In this document: piece after piece, positions 16,770 to 24,787 of the stretch
Layout of the letters: each line of letters begins with the position of its first letter
Numbering within the stretch: position 1 is the first letter of the stretch
From: an uncultured Wenzhouxiangella sp.
Lineage (GTDB): Bacteria; Pseudomonadota; Gammaproteobacteria; Xanthomonadales; Wenzhouxiangellaceae
Length of the DNA: 64,000 bases
NCBI GenBank assembly: GCA_913057195.1
Contig: CAJXNL010000004.1
Location: 55,231-119,230, forward strand
Reading direction: 5' to 3'
Made by a program: the position numbers and the translations under genes
Notes under the pieces: generated by a model
Database searches by the model: none
What the model was told of the DNA's origin: nothing
Seen by the model: the letters and a program-made list of their open reading frames with translations, nothing else

Positions 16770-19088
16770 ATGGCCGGGGACACGCCAAACAAACAGCAAA
16801 AAGACGCTCGGGTGGATCAATCACGCATTCCTAAGTTCTATAAGATGAGCGTGGCTGAGCGGGTTCAAACTGTCCATAATCATGGTTGGCTGAACCACAG
16901 CGACTTCCAAGCACTGCAGTCTGGTCAGCACACCTTGTCTGTGAACCTCGCCGACAAGATGATTGAAAACGTCATCGGCGTCATGGGCTTGCCGGTGGGT
17001 TTGGGCTTAAATTTCTTGATCAATGACAAAGACCATGTGGTGCCATTGGTTGTTGAGGAGCCCTCTATTGTGGCCGCGCTCAGCGCGGCAGCCAAGCTTG
17101 CCAGGGAAGCCGGCGGTTTTCAGGTGGACAGTCAGCCCCCGATGCTCATTGGCCAGGTCCAAATTGTCGATGTGCCCAACCCCGCGCAAGCCAAGGCGGC
17201 CCTGCTGCAGCGCAAAGGCGAGATCCTAAATTTGGCCAACAGTCTGCATCCAAAGATGATTGCTCGCGGTGGGGGTGCCAAGGATCTGGAGGTGTTTGTT
17301 CACCCCTCCCAGGGTCCCGGTGGGGACATGGTGGTGCTGCATTTGTTGGTTGATACCTGTGACGCCATGGGTGCGAATCTGGTCAACACCATGTGCGAGG
17401 GCGTGGCATCGCTTGTCGAGACCATCTCCAAAGGACGGGTGTTTCTTAGGATCTTATCGAACTTGGCAGACCGCGCGTTGGTTCGGGCGAGAGTGCGGAT
17501 CCCCACGGCGTTACTCAGCGGCAAGGGGTTCGATGGTGAGCAGGTCAGAGACGGCATCATCGTGGCCAATGATTTTGCGCGTGTCGACCCGTATCGCGCC
17601 GCCACGCACAACAAAGGCATCATGAATGGCATTGATGCAGTGGCATTGGCTACGGGCAATGACTGGCGTGCCATCGAGGCCGGTGCACACGCCTATGCCG
17701 CTCGGGGAGGCCATTACACCGCGCTGACTGAATGGTCCAAAGCCGACAATGGCGATTTGCTCGGTGAGCTCGAGGTCCCAATCAAAGTGGGCACGGTAGG
17801 GGGTCCTTTGCAGACCAATCCCACGGTGGCGCTCAATCTGCGATTGATGAAAACATCCTCAGCGCGTGAGCTGGCGGAAGTGATGGGTGCGGTGGGTTTG
17901 GCTCAAACGTTTTCAGCGCTGAGAGCGTTGGTCACCGAGGGCATTCAGCAGGGCCACATGACGCTGCACGCCCGGTCGGTGGCGACCGCGGCAGGCACGC
18001 CGCCAGAGCTCTTTGACACCGTCGTTGACCGGCTTGTGGCCTCAGGTGAGATTAAGATTTGGAAGGCACAAGAGATCATGAAGGCTGTTGAGGCGCAAAC
18101 GCATCCTCAAGTGGCCGCAGGTCACAGCGAAACGGCTGAGACGCTGGAAGGTGAGCCGGTGGGTGCGGGACATGGCAAGATCATTTTGCTCGGTGAGCAC
18201 TCGGTCGTCTATGGGCGTCGAGCCATCGCGGCACCAATCCCGCTGGCCATCCAGGCGCGGATCGACGATCAGCGTGAGCACAGCGAGTTGATCATTCCTC
18301 GGTGGGGCATTGAACAGCGGTTGGACTTTGGCGCCAAGCATCCCCCATCGTTCACCCGCTCCATCGCGCGCGTGTTGGAAGCGTTGGGCTTGATGGATCG
18401 CTCAATTCGCATCGAGGTGTTTCCCAATGTTCCAAGGGCGATGGGCCTGGGTGGGTCCGCGGCTTTGGCTGTGGCCGTGATTCGGGCTTTGGATGCCCAT
18501 TTTCAGCTTGGCCTCAATGATGATCGCGTCAATCAATTGGCTTTTGAGTGCGAAAAGATTGCGCATGGGACGCCGTCAGGGCTGGACAACACGTTGGCGA
18601 CGTTTGGAGAGTTCATGCTCTATCGAGCCGGAAATGCGCCAGCGCGCGACATTATCGAGCCGGCCCGTCCTTTGCCCATGGTCATCGGGATGACCGGGAT
18701 TGAGGGTTTGACTGCAAAAACCGTCGCGCGTGTTCGCGAGGCTTGGCAGCGCAATCCGGTGTTGTATGAGCGGCTTTTTGATGAAATTGATGGTTTGGTG
18801 GGGCTGTCTTTGGATGCTTTGGAGGCTGGAGACCATTCCGCGCTGGGTGAATTGATGAATGTCAATCAAGGCTTGCTCAATGCGATGCAAGTCTCAAGCC
18901 CTGAGATCGAGGAGCTGATTCAAATTGCGCGCAACAATGGCGCAATTGGCGCAAAACTGACCGGCGGCGGCGGTGGTGGTTCCATCATCGCATTGGCCCC
19001 CGACAGCAGCCGAGATGTCGCGCGCGCGATGCGCGAGGCGGGCTATCACGCGCTTGAAGTGGAGGTCGGAGGGGTCTCAGGCCCATGA
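16770..19088 (+). CDS. mvaA-mvaK1: Fused class II HMG-CoA reductase and mevalonate kinase
   Basis: The ATG at 16770 follows GTGGAG and gives 772 residues; the track starts at a GTG five codons earlier. Residues about 10-440 are a class II HMG-CoA reductase. VVEEPSIVA carries the catalytic Glu (about 96), DAMGANLVNTM is the cofactor-site motif, HNKGIMNGIDA has Lys282, GNDWRAIEAGAHAYA has Asp298, and MTLHARSVA has His400. A linker of about 25 residues (about 442-466) leads to a complete mevalonate kinase: GKIILLGEHSVVYG, MGLGGSAALAVAV, TPSGLDNTLA with the catalytic Asp, and KLTGGGGGGS. The fusion would make 5-phosphomevalonate from HMG-CoA in one polypeptide. The reading frame is uninterrupted. 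Overlaps idi by ATGA. Confidence 0.95.
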   Translation: MAGDTPNKQQKDARVDQSRIPKFYKMSVAERVQTVHNHGWLNHSDFQALQSGQHTLSVNLADKMIENVIGVMGLPVGLGLNFLINDKDHVVPLVVEEPSIVAALSAAAKLAREAGGFQVDSQPPMLIGQVQIVDVPNPAQAKAALLQRKGEILNLANSLHPKMIARGGGAKDLEVFVHPSQGPGGDMVVLHLLVDTCDAMGANLVNTMCEGVASLVETISKGRVFLRILSNLADRALVRARVRIPTALLSGKGFDGEQVRDGIIVANDFARVDPYRAATHNKGIMNGIDAVALATGNDWRAIEAGAHAYAARGGHYTALTEWSKADNGDLLGELEVPIKVGTVGGPLQTNPTVALNLRLMKTSSARELAEVMGAVGLAQTFSALRALVTEGIQQGHMTLHARSVATAAGTPPELFDTVVDRLVASGEIKIWKAQEIMKAVEAQTHPQVAAGHSETAETLEGEPVGAGHGKIILLGEHSVVYGRRAIAAPIPLAIQARIDDQREHSELIIPRWGIEQRLDFGAKHPPSFTRSIARVLEALGLMDRSIRIEVFPNVPRAMGLGGSAALAVAVIRALDAHFQLGLNDDRVNQLAFECEKIAHGTPSGLDNTLATFGEFMLYRAGNAPARDIIEPARPLPMVIGMTGIEGLTAKTVARVREAWQRNPVLYERLFDEIDGLVGLSLDALEAGDHSALGELMNVNQGLLNAMQVSSPEIEELIQIARNNGAIGAKLTGGGGGGSIIALAPDSSRDVARAMREAGYHALEVEVGGVSGP

Positions 19089-19675
19089 GCCATCACGTGG
19101 TTTCTTCCGATGATGAAATGTTGATCCTGGTCGATTCGAACGACCAAGCCATCGGCGAGTTGTCAAAAGGGGCATGCCACGATGGTGAGGGGGTTTTGCA
19201 CCGCGCTTTTTCTGTCTTTTTATTCGATGAGCAGGATCGTTTGTTGGTCCAGCAGCGCGCGTCAAGCAAGCGATTGTGGCCATTGTATTGGGCCAACAGC
19301 TGTTGTTCGCACCCTCGAGTGGGCGAGAGCATGACATTGGCAACCCAGCGGCGCGTGGAAGAAGAGCTGGGGTTGTCAACGCCGCTGTCGTACGCTTATC
19401 AATTCCAATACCATGCTCAGTTTGGAGACCTGGGCGCTGAGTCTGAGCTGTGCTCTGTCTTTCTTGGGCGCGCGAAACTGGCGGAGGTCTCCCCCAATCC
19501 CACCGAGATAGCGTCCATCCAATGGCTGGGGCTGGAGGAGGTGGATGCCTGGACAGATCCTAACCATTCAGGTCACGCTGTGGCGCCCTGGTTTCGTATG
19601 GAGTGGCAGCGTTTTCGCGGTGGGCATGCCCACGTGCTCGAGACTTTCTTGCAAGGTCAGCCGCACTCGAGGTGA
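19085..19675 (+). CDS. idi: Type 1 isopentenyl-diphosphate isomerase
   Basis: The 196-residue Nudix-fold enzyme interconverts IPP and DMAPP. Catalytic Cys74 lies in NSCCSHPR, the Nudix-like helix is RRVEEELGL, and GAESELCSVF matches the metal/base-site Glu segment of E. coli Idi. The C-terminal region has PWFRMEWQRF. It is the last gene of the mevalonate operon, overlapping the fusion gene by ATGA. Many mevalonate-pathway bacteria use the unrelated flavin type 2 isomerase, so a type 1 enzyme is a noteworthy choice. Its stop codon abuts the convergent response regulator gene with no intervening base. Confidence 0.95.
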   Translation: MSHHVVSSDDEMLILVDSNDQAIGELSKGACHDGEGVLHRAFSVFLFDEQDRLLVQQRASSKRLWPLYWANSCCSHPRVGESMTLATQRRVEEELGLSTPLSYAYQFQYHAQFGDLGAESELCSVFLGRAKLAEVSPNPTEIASIQWLGLEEVDAWTDPNHSGHAVAPWFRMEWQRFRGGHAHVLETFLQGQPHSR

Positions 19676-19685
19676 TTACACCTCG
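19668..19685. terminator. Hairpin across the abutting stop codons of idi and the response regulator
   Basis: CGAGGTG and CACCTCG form a perfect 7-bp stem with loop ATTA; the loop includes bases of both stop codons. It could stall polymerase from both sides or protect both 3' ends. No T-run follows, so classical intrinsic termination is unlikely. Confidence 0.35.
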
Positions 19686-20377
19686 TCGGGCAGGGCGATC
19701 TTGAAGCCCAAGCCTTGGACCGTGTGGAGGAGCTTCGTTTTATAGGGACGATCCAGCGATTTTCGCAGGTTATACATGTGCGATCGCAGGGTATCCGAGT
19801 CTGGCAGCATGTCACCCCACAGCTCATGTTCGAGCTGTTCTCGCGTGACAAGCTTAGGCGATTCTCGCATCAAGACCTTGAGGATGCGTACCGAGGTGGG
19901 CGATAAGTTGAGGCGTTTTCCTTCTCTTTCTACACGCATGGTCCGCGGATCAAATATCAAATCGCCCACGCGAATGGCGCCATCGGATACTTCGCCACGT
20001 GCCCGCCGAATCAGCGCCTTAATTCGCATCTCCAGCTCCTGCATCGCAAACGGCTTTACAAGGTAATCGTCAGCGCCCGCCTCAAAACCCTGCACCTTGT
20101 CTTCAATTTGGTCTCGGGCCGTGAGCATGAGAATCGGTGTGCCGTCCCCTTGGTCTCGCAGTGATTTGCAGACCTTAATTCCATCGACTTTGGGAAGCAT
20201 TAAATCAAGCACAATCAAGTCGTACTTGTTGTCTTCTAAGAGATTCAGTGCGATCGAGCCGTCGGCGGCGAAATCCATCGCATAGCCCGCGCTCTCAAGA
20301 TAGTCCCCAACGCTTGCGGCCAAATCGCTGTGGTCTTCCACCAAAAGGATGGTGATGTGCGCATCTTGTTCGGTCAT
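19676..20377 (-). CDS. OmpR/PhoB-family response regulator
   Basis: The 233-residue product has a receiver domain with acidic pocket (LVEDHSD), phospho-acceptor Asp58 (YDLIVLDLMLPK), Thr in LMLTARD and Lys in DYLVKPFA. A winged-helix DNA-binding domain follows (about 135-230; LVTREQLEHELWGD, SDTLRSHMYNLRKSL, VQGLGFKI). It lies tail to tail with the mevalonate operon and probably works with the kinase at 13374-14699. Target promoters are unknown; the 11.7-kb operon promoter is an obvious candidate to test. Confidence 0.93.
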   Translation of the reverse strand: MTEQDAHITILLVEDHSDLAASVGDYLESAGYAMDFAADGSIALNLLEDNKYDLIVLDLMLPKVDGIKVCKSLRDQGDGTPILMLTARDQIEDKVQGFEAGADDYLVKPFAMQELEMRIKALIRRARGEVSDGAIRVGDLIFDPRTMRVEREGKRLNLSPTSVRILKVLMRESPKLVTREQLEHELWGDMLPDSDTLRSHMYNLRKSLDRPYKTKLLHTVQGLGFKIALPDEV

Positions 20378-20446
20378 TAAAGGTGACCCTCGTTATTGCA
20401 AAATTTCTCTATGGTGATGGACACTTTCTGAATCGGCAGGTTCCCA

Positions 20447-21703
20447 TCAGCGCTTCATCGAATTGAAAAATTCTTCATTTGTTTTGGTGATTTTGAGTTT
20501 ATCCAGCATGAATTCAATGGCTTGGGCCTCATCCATCGGCTGAAGAATGCGTCGAAGAATCCATGCTTTTTGGAGGGTTTCATTGCCGACCATGAGCTCT
20601 TCTCGTCGGGTCCCGGAGCGGTTGATATCAATCGCAGGGTAGGTCCGTTTCTCAGCAATTTTCCGGCTGAGATGAATCTCCATGTTGCCCGTGCCCTTAA
20701 ATTCTTCGTAGATCACTTCGTCCATCTTCGATCCGGTATCCACCAAAGAAGTGGCAATGATGGTTAAGCTGGCGCCGCCTTCGATATTTCTGGCCGCACC
20801 GAAAAAGCGTTTCGGACGCTGTAAGGCATTGGCGTCCACCCCGCCGGTCAGCACTTTGCCAGAGCTTGGTACGACGGTGTTGTATGCACGAGCCAAGCGC
20901 GTGATGGAGTCGAGCAGAATAATCACATCGTGTTTGTGCTCCACAAGTCTTTTGGCGCGCTCGATGACCATATCAGCGACTTGAACGTGGCGTGTCGCGG
21001 GCTCATCAAAAGTTGAGGAAATGACCTCAGCATCAACACTGCGCTGCATTTCTGTGACTTCTTCAGGCCGCTCATCGATCAGCAAAATGATCATGTAAGC
21101 TTCAGGGTTGTTGGCTCGGATGGCGCTGGCAATGGATTGGAGCATCATGGTCTTACCGGCCTTGGGCGGGCTAACAACCAGGCCTCGCTGACCCTTGCCA
21201 ATGGGTGCAATCAAATCAATCACTCGGCCGGTAATGTCTTCAGTGGAGCCATTGCCGCGCTCCAATACGAGCTGCTCTCTTGGAAACTCAGGTGTGAGGT
21301 TCTCAAAGAGAATTTTGTTCTTGGCGTATTCGGGTTTGTCAAAGTTCAGCTCTTCGACTTTAAGAAGCGCGAAGTACCGCTCTGAGTCCTTGGGCGGGCG
21401 AATTTTCCCCGAAATCATGTCACCTGTTCGGAGGTTAAACCGGCGGATTTGGGAAGGTGAGACGTAAATGTCATCGGGCCCTGCCATGTAGGAGGCTTCC
21501 GCGGAGCGCAAAAAGCCAAATCCATCTTGCAGAATTTCTAAGACCCCATCTCCATAGATGGACTCTTTCTTGCGTGCCTTGGCTTTGAGAATCGCGAAAA
21601 TAACGTCTTGCTTTCGCGAGCGACCGATATTTTCGATCCCCAAGCTTTCGGCCATTTCAATGAGTTCGTGTACGGATTTTCGTTTGAGTTCTGTGAGGTT
21701 CAT
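20447..21703 (-). CDS. rho: Transcription termination factor Rho
   Basis: The 418-residue RNA-dependent helicase terminates unstructured transcripts. It has the N-terminal Rho_N helix bundle ([22 protein letters not shown]), the cold-shock-like primary RNA site ([22 protein letters not shown]), Walker A ([13 protein letters not shown]), Walker B region ([15 protein letters not shown]) and the Q/R-loop region ([19 protein letters not shown]). Length equals that of the E. coli protein. About 250 bp separate it from trxA upstream; that leader holds no gene and may contain the usual rho attenuation region. Several U-tract-less gene ends in this window fit reliance on Rho. Confidence 0.98.
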   Translation of the reverse strand: MNLTELKRKSVHELIEMAESLGIENIGRSRKQDVIFAILKAKARKKESIYGDGVLEILQDGFGFLRSAEASYMAGPDDIYVSPSQIRRFNLRTGDMISGKIRPPKDSERYFALLKVEELNFDKPEYAKNKILFENLTPEFPREQLVLERGNGSTEDITGRVIDLIAPIGKGQRGLVVSPPKAGKTMMLQSIASAIRANNPEAYMIILLIDERPEEVTEMQRSVDAEVISSTFDEPATRHVQVADMVIERAKRLVEHKHDVIILLDSITRLARAYNTVVPSSGKVLTGGVDANALQRPKRFFGAARNIEGGASLTIIATSLVDTGSKMDEVIYEEFKGTGNMEIHLSRKIAEKRTYPAIDINRSGTRREELMVGNETLQKAWILRRILQPMDEAQAIEFMLDKLKITKTNEEFFNSMKR

Positions 21704-21955
21704 GGAGATGTCTGTTGAGAAAGGTTGAGTGACAATGAGGTTGGGTGGAACGCACGATCGCCCCAGGCCTGACCGGCAGAATTAACCATCTGGATTAGGT
21801 CAAAGTTCTATTTAAGATCTATTGAGAGTCTGGTTGGCAGGCGATCGAACTCGCTACAGAATGCTTATGTTAGCACCATTGGGCGGGGGCGTCCAGTGGG
21901 GTGGCCCGGCAGATTGTGCCGCCGGGTGTGGCTTCCGCCTTTGGTGTGGTCCGAC

Positions 21956-22282
21956 CTAAATGGTCGAGTCCACAAACTCTTTCAGGGCCGATTTTGTCAT
22001 GGCCCCGACTTTGGTGCCCTGAGGTTCACCATCTTCGAAGATCATGAGGGTCGGAATGCCCCTGATTTTGAAGCGGTTTGCAATTTGTGGGTTCTCGTCG
22101 ATGTTGACCTTGGCGATCGTCAGTTTATCGCCGTACTCACCAATCAACTCATGTAAAATCGGATCAATCATTTTGCATGGACCGCACCATTCAGCCCAGT
22201 AATCAACTAAGACGGGTCCATCGGCGTTAATGACCACCTCATCGAAGGTGCTCTCAGACACATGTACTGGATTGACGCTCAT
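21956..22282 (-). CDS. trxA: Thioredoxin 1
   Basis: The 108-residue disulfide reductase has the active site WAEWCGPCKMIDP, the cis-Pro loop RGIPTLMIF and the thioredoxin-fold helices. The start follows AAGGAG at good spacing. It lies upstream of rho and divergent from rhlB, the same arrangement as in E. coli. A GC-rich inverted repeat (CCCGGC/GCCGGG) lies downstream, around 21905-21930, without a U-tract. Confidence 0.98.
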   Translation of the reverse strand: MSVNPVHVSESTFDEVVINADGPVLVDYWAEWCGPCKMIDPILHELIGEYGDKLTIAKVNIDENPQIANRFKIRGIPTLMIFEDGEPQGTKVGAMTKSALKEFVDSTI

Positions 22283-22387
22283 GCTGAAACTGCTCCTTAA
22301 GCTGGGTGGAACTGCAGTAAGTGGCCTTCATGGTAACGGATTTAACTGGACCATGCGACGGCCAAATCTAAATTACTAGGAAATTTT

Positions 22388-23674
22388 GTGGACACTGATT
22401 ACACCGACACGCCCGCCGCCGCCAGTCAAGAGACCGTATTGACGGAGTTGGCCTTTGCCGAGCTGGCACTGGATGAGCGCATTCAGCGAGGCCTTGATGA
22501 GGCCGGCTTTAGCCACTGCACGCCAATTCAAGCCAAAACGTTGCCCACGGCATTGGCGGGGCGTGATGTGCTGGGTCAGGCGCGCACTGGAACCGGCAAA
22601 ACGGCGGCCTTTCTGCTCGCCGTGTTTCAAAAGCTGCTTCAGTCGCCGTCGACTCAGGCTGGCCGCAATCCTCGCTCTGTCATTATCGCGCCCACACGCG
22701 AACTGGCCATCCAAATCCACAAGGATGCTGAAAGCCTGGGCAAGCACACCGGCTTGACCACGCTTTTGGCCTATGGCGGCGTTGATTATCAACGCCAGAA
22801 AGATGCGATCGCTGAGGGAGTGGATATCCTCATCGGCACACCCGGTCGCTTGATCGATTTCCTCAAACAAAACATCTACGACTTAAAGTCAATCGAAGTT
22901 GCGGTGTTGGATGAGGCAGACCGGATGTTTGATTTGGGGTTCATTGCCGACATTCGTTTCATGTTTCGACGCATGCCCAGCACGGATCAACGCCAATGCC
23001 TGATGTTCTCAGCCACGTTCCCACTGAAAGTGACCGAGCTGGCTTATGAGCACATGAAAGACGCACAGACCATTCGGATCGAAGAAGAGCAAATGACCAC
23101 CGAGCGAGTCAAGCAGGTGGTGTACTACCCGGCCAACCGGGAGAAACTGCCGCTGCTGTACTCGCTTCTCAAAGAACGATCCTGTGCGCACACCATGGTG
23201 TTTGTGAACACTCGCCACGGCGCGGACACGGTGGCGCGGACCCTCAAGGCCAACGGAATGAATGCAGCCATGTTGGCGGGCAATGTGCCCCAGGCCAAGC
23301 GCCAGAAGTTGCTCAAAAGATTTCATGATGGCGATATCGATGTCATGGTCGCCACCGATGTCGCCGCACGGGGTCTGCACATCCCGGATGTCTCGCACGT
23401 GATCAATTACGATTTGCCGCAAGACGCTGCAGACTATGTGCATCGCATTGGACGAACGGCACGTTTGGGCGCATCAGGCGATGCCATCAGTTTTGCGTGC
23501 GAGGACTACGCCTTTTACTTGCCTGAGATTGAAGCCTTTATCGGGCTTGATTTGCCCGTCGTGAACCACGATCCAGATGCGTTGCCCACGCTCAAACGCC
23601 CACCGCCACGAAAAAAATCTTCTGGATCCGGTCAGCGTGGGCGGTCGAGGTCGGGCAGGCGGCGGCGCCAGTAG
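22388..23674 (+). CDS. rhlB: DEAD-box RNA helicase RhlB
   Basis: The 428-residue protein contains the helicase motifs in order: Q motif (FSHCTPIQAKTLP), Walker A ARTGTGKT, PTRELA, TPGR, DEAD (VLDEADRMFDLGF), SAT, ARGLHIPDV and HRIGRTAR. A basic, Arg/Ser-rich tail (residues 395-428) would bind RNA and, as in E. coli, RNase E. It starts with GTG behind AGGAA, and position beside trxA and rho supports rhlB over other DEAD-box family members. Confidence 0.93.
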   Translation: MDTDYTDTPAAASQETVLTELAFAELALDERIQRGLDEAGFSHCTPIQAKTLPTALAGRDVLGQARTGTGKTAAFLLAVFQKLLQSPSTQAGRNPRSVIIAPTRELAIQIHKDAESLGKHTGLTTLLAYGGVDYQRQKDAIAEGVDILIGTPGRLIDFLKQNIYDLKSIEVAVLDEADRMFDLGFIADIRFMFRRMPSTDQRQCLMFSATFPLKVTELAYEHMKDAQTIRIEEEQMTTERVKQVVYYPANREKLPLLYSLLKERSCAHTMVFVNTRHGADTVARTLKANGMNAAMLAGNVPQAKRQKLLKRFHDGDIDVMVATDVAARGLHIPDVSHVINYDLPQDAADYVHRIGRTARLGASGDAISFACEDYAFYLPEIEAFIGLDLPVVNHDPDALPTLKRPPPRKKSSGSGQRGRSRSGRRRRQ

Positions 23675-23755
23675 AATCAAGCGTGGGTGCTTTGGGGCGG
23701 CGTGTGCTAACCTCCAATAACTCATGGGTACAGGCCTTTTAGGGAGGCGGTGTTG

Positions 23756-24724
23756 ATGACCCTGCAGGCGATCAAAGACCGATGGATGGAGCGTCGTGAA
23801 GGTGCGGTGGACACAGCTGCTTGGGCCGCTCGTGCCCCCTTGATCGTGACAGTCGCTCTGGTGATGATGGCCGCTTGGCTGGTGGCGCGGCTTTTTTGGC
23901 TATTGATTGTGGGCCCAGAGGTGAATCACTCGACTTTGGGAAGTCGCGATTTGGCTGATCAAGCGGAGCGCTCTGTGCCGGCCGGCGCCAGTCACAATGT
24001 CGACTGGACGCTGTTCGGTGGTCAGACCCGGGCTCGCGCCACCGACGTTGCCCGGCTGCCTGTCGATGAGAGCCGTTTGTCGCTGGTGGGCGTGGTGTAC
24101 ACAAAAGACCCACAATCGCCGAGTGATTCGACTGGTTATGCGTTGATTCGCGGGCTGTCGTCGAGAGACGGCATGTTTCGGGTGGGTGAGACATTGCCCG
24201 ATGGGCGGACCATCGAACAGATTGAGCCCACTGCGGTGGTGTTAGGCGGGCCACAGGGTCGCCGCGTGCTGATGCTCCATGAGCGTGAGGCGCAAGACCA
24301 TTCGGATGCGTCAGCGAGCACGCCCGCCACGCGTGCATCCAGGGTCGAAGAGCTTGATTGGACACAAGGGGTGGGTGTGGCGTCGGTGAGCGGGTTGCCC
24401 AGCGAGTCACCATTGGATTCGGTTGCCGTGCGGCGAGGCGGTGTCGCAATGATGGCCGTGCCGTCAGGTGGGTTCAGGTTGCGACCGGGTCCCGAGGCGG
24501 AGTGGTTTGCGCGCGCTGGCCTACAGATCAATGATGTGCTGGTGGCCATCAATGGACAGCCCGTCGGGTCGCAGTTGCCATCGGGGGGAGATCTCACCGA
24601 TTGGGTCACACAGATCGCATCCGGTGAGCGCATGACATTGACGGTCGATCGAAACGGCCAACGGGTTACCATTGAACCCTCGGCTGAGGGGCTTCGCCAG
24701 ATGTTGGAGCCCACGGGTGGATGA
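23756..24724 (+). CDS. gspC: Type II secretion inner-membrane protein GspC
   Basis: The ATG at 23756 sits 8 nt from AGGGAGG; the track uses a GTG too close to it. The 322-residue product has a short cytosolic N terminus, one transmembrane helix (about 28-52), an HR domain (NVDWTLFGG, RLSLVGVVYT, MFRVGETLPDG) and a C-terminal PDZ domain (about 215-320; GGFRLRPGPEAEWFARAGLQINDVLVAING). GspC connects the inner-membrane platform with the GspD secretin. It is the first of four consecutive gsp genes. Confidence 0.88.
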   Translation: MTLQAIKDRWMERREGAVDTAAWAARAPLIVTVALVMMAAWLVARLFWLLIVGPEVNHSTLGSRDLADQAERSVPAGASHNVDWTLFGGQTRARATDVARLPVDESRLSLVGVVYTKDPQSPSDSTGYALIRGLSSRDGMFRVGETLPDGRTIEQIEPTAVVLGGPQGRRVLMLHEREAQDHSDASASTPATRASRVEELDWTQGVGVASVSGLPSESPLDSVAVRRGGVAMMAVPSGGFRLRPGPEAEWFARAGLQINDVLVAINGQPVGSQLPSGGDLTDWVTQIASGERMTLTVDRNGQRVTIEPSAEGLRQMLEPTGG

Positions 24725-24787
24725 TGGCTGAGCTGTGACAGGTTCTCGCATGGATTGCAACGGTTGGAGTGGAGGGTGCACGAAACC

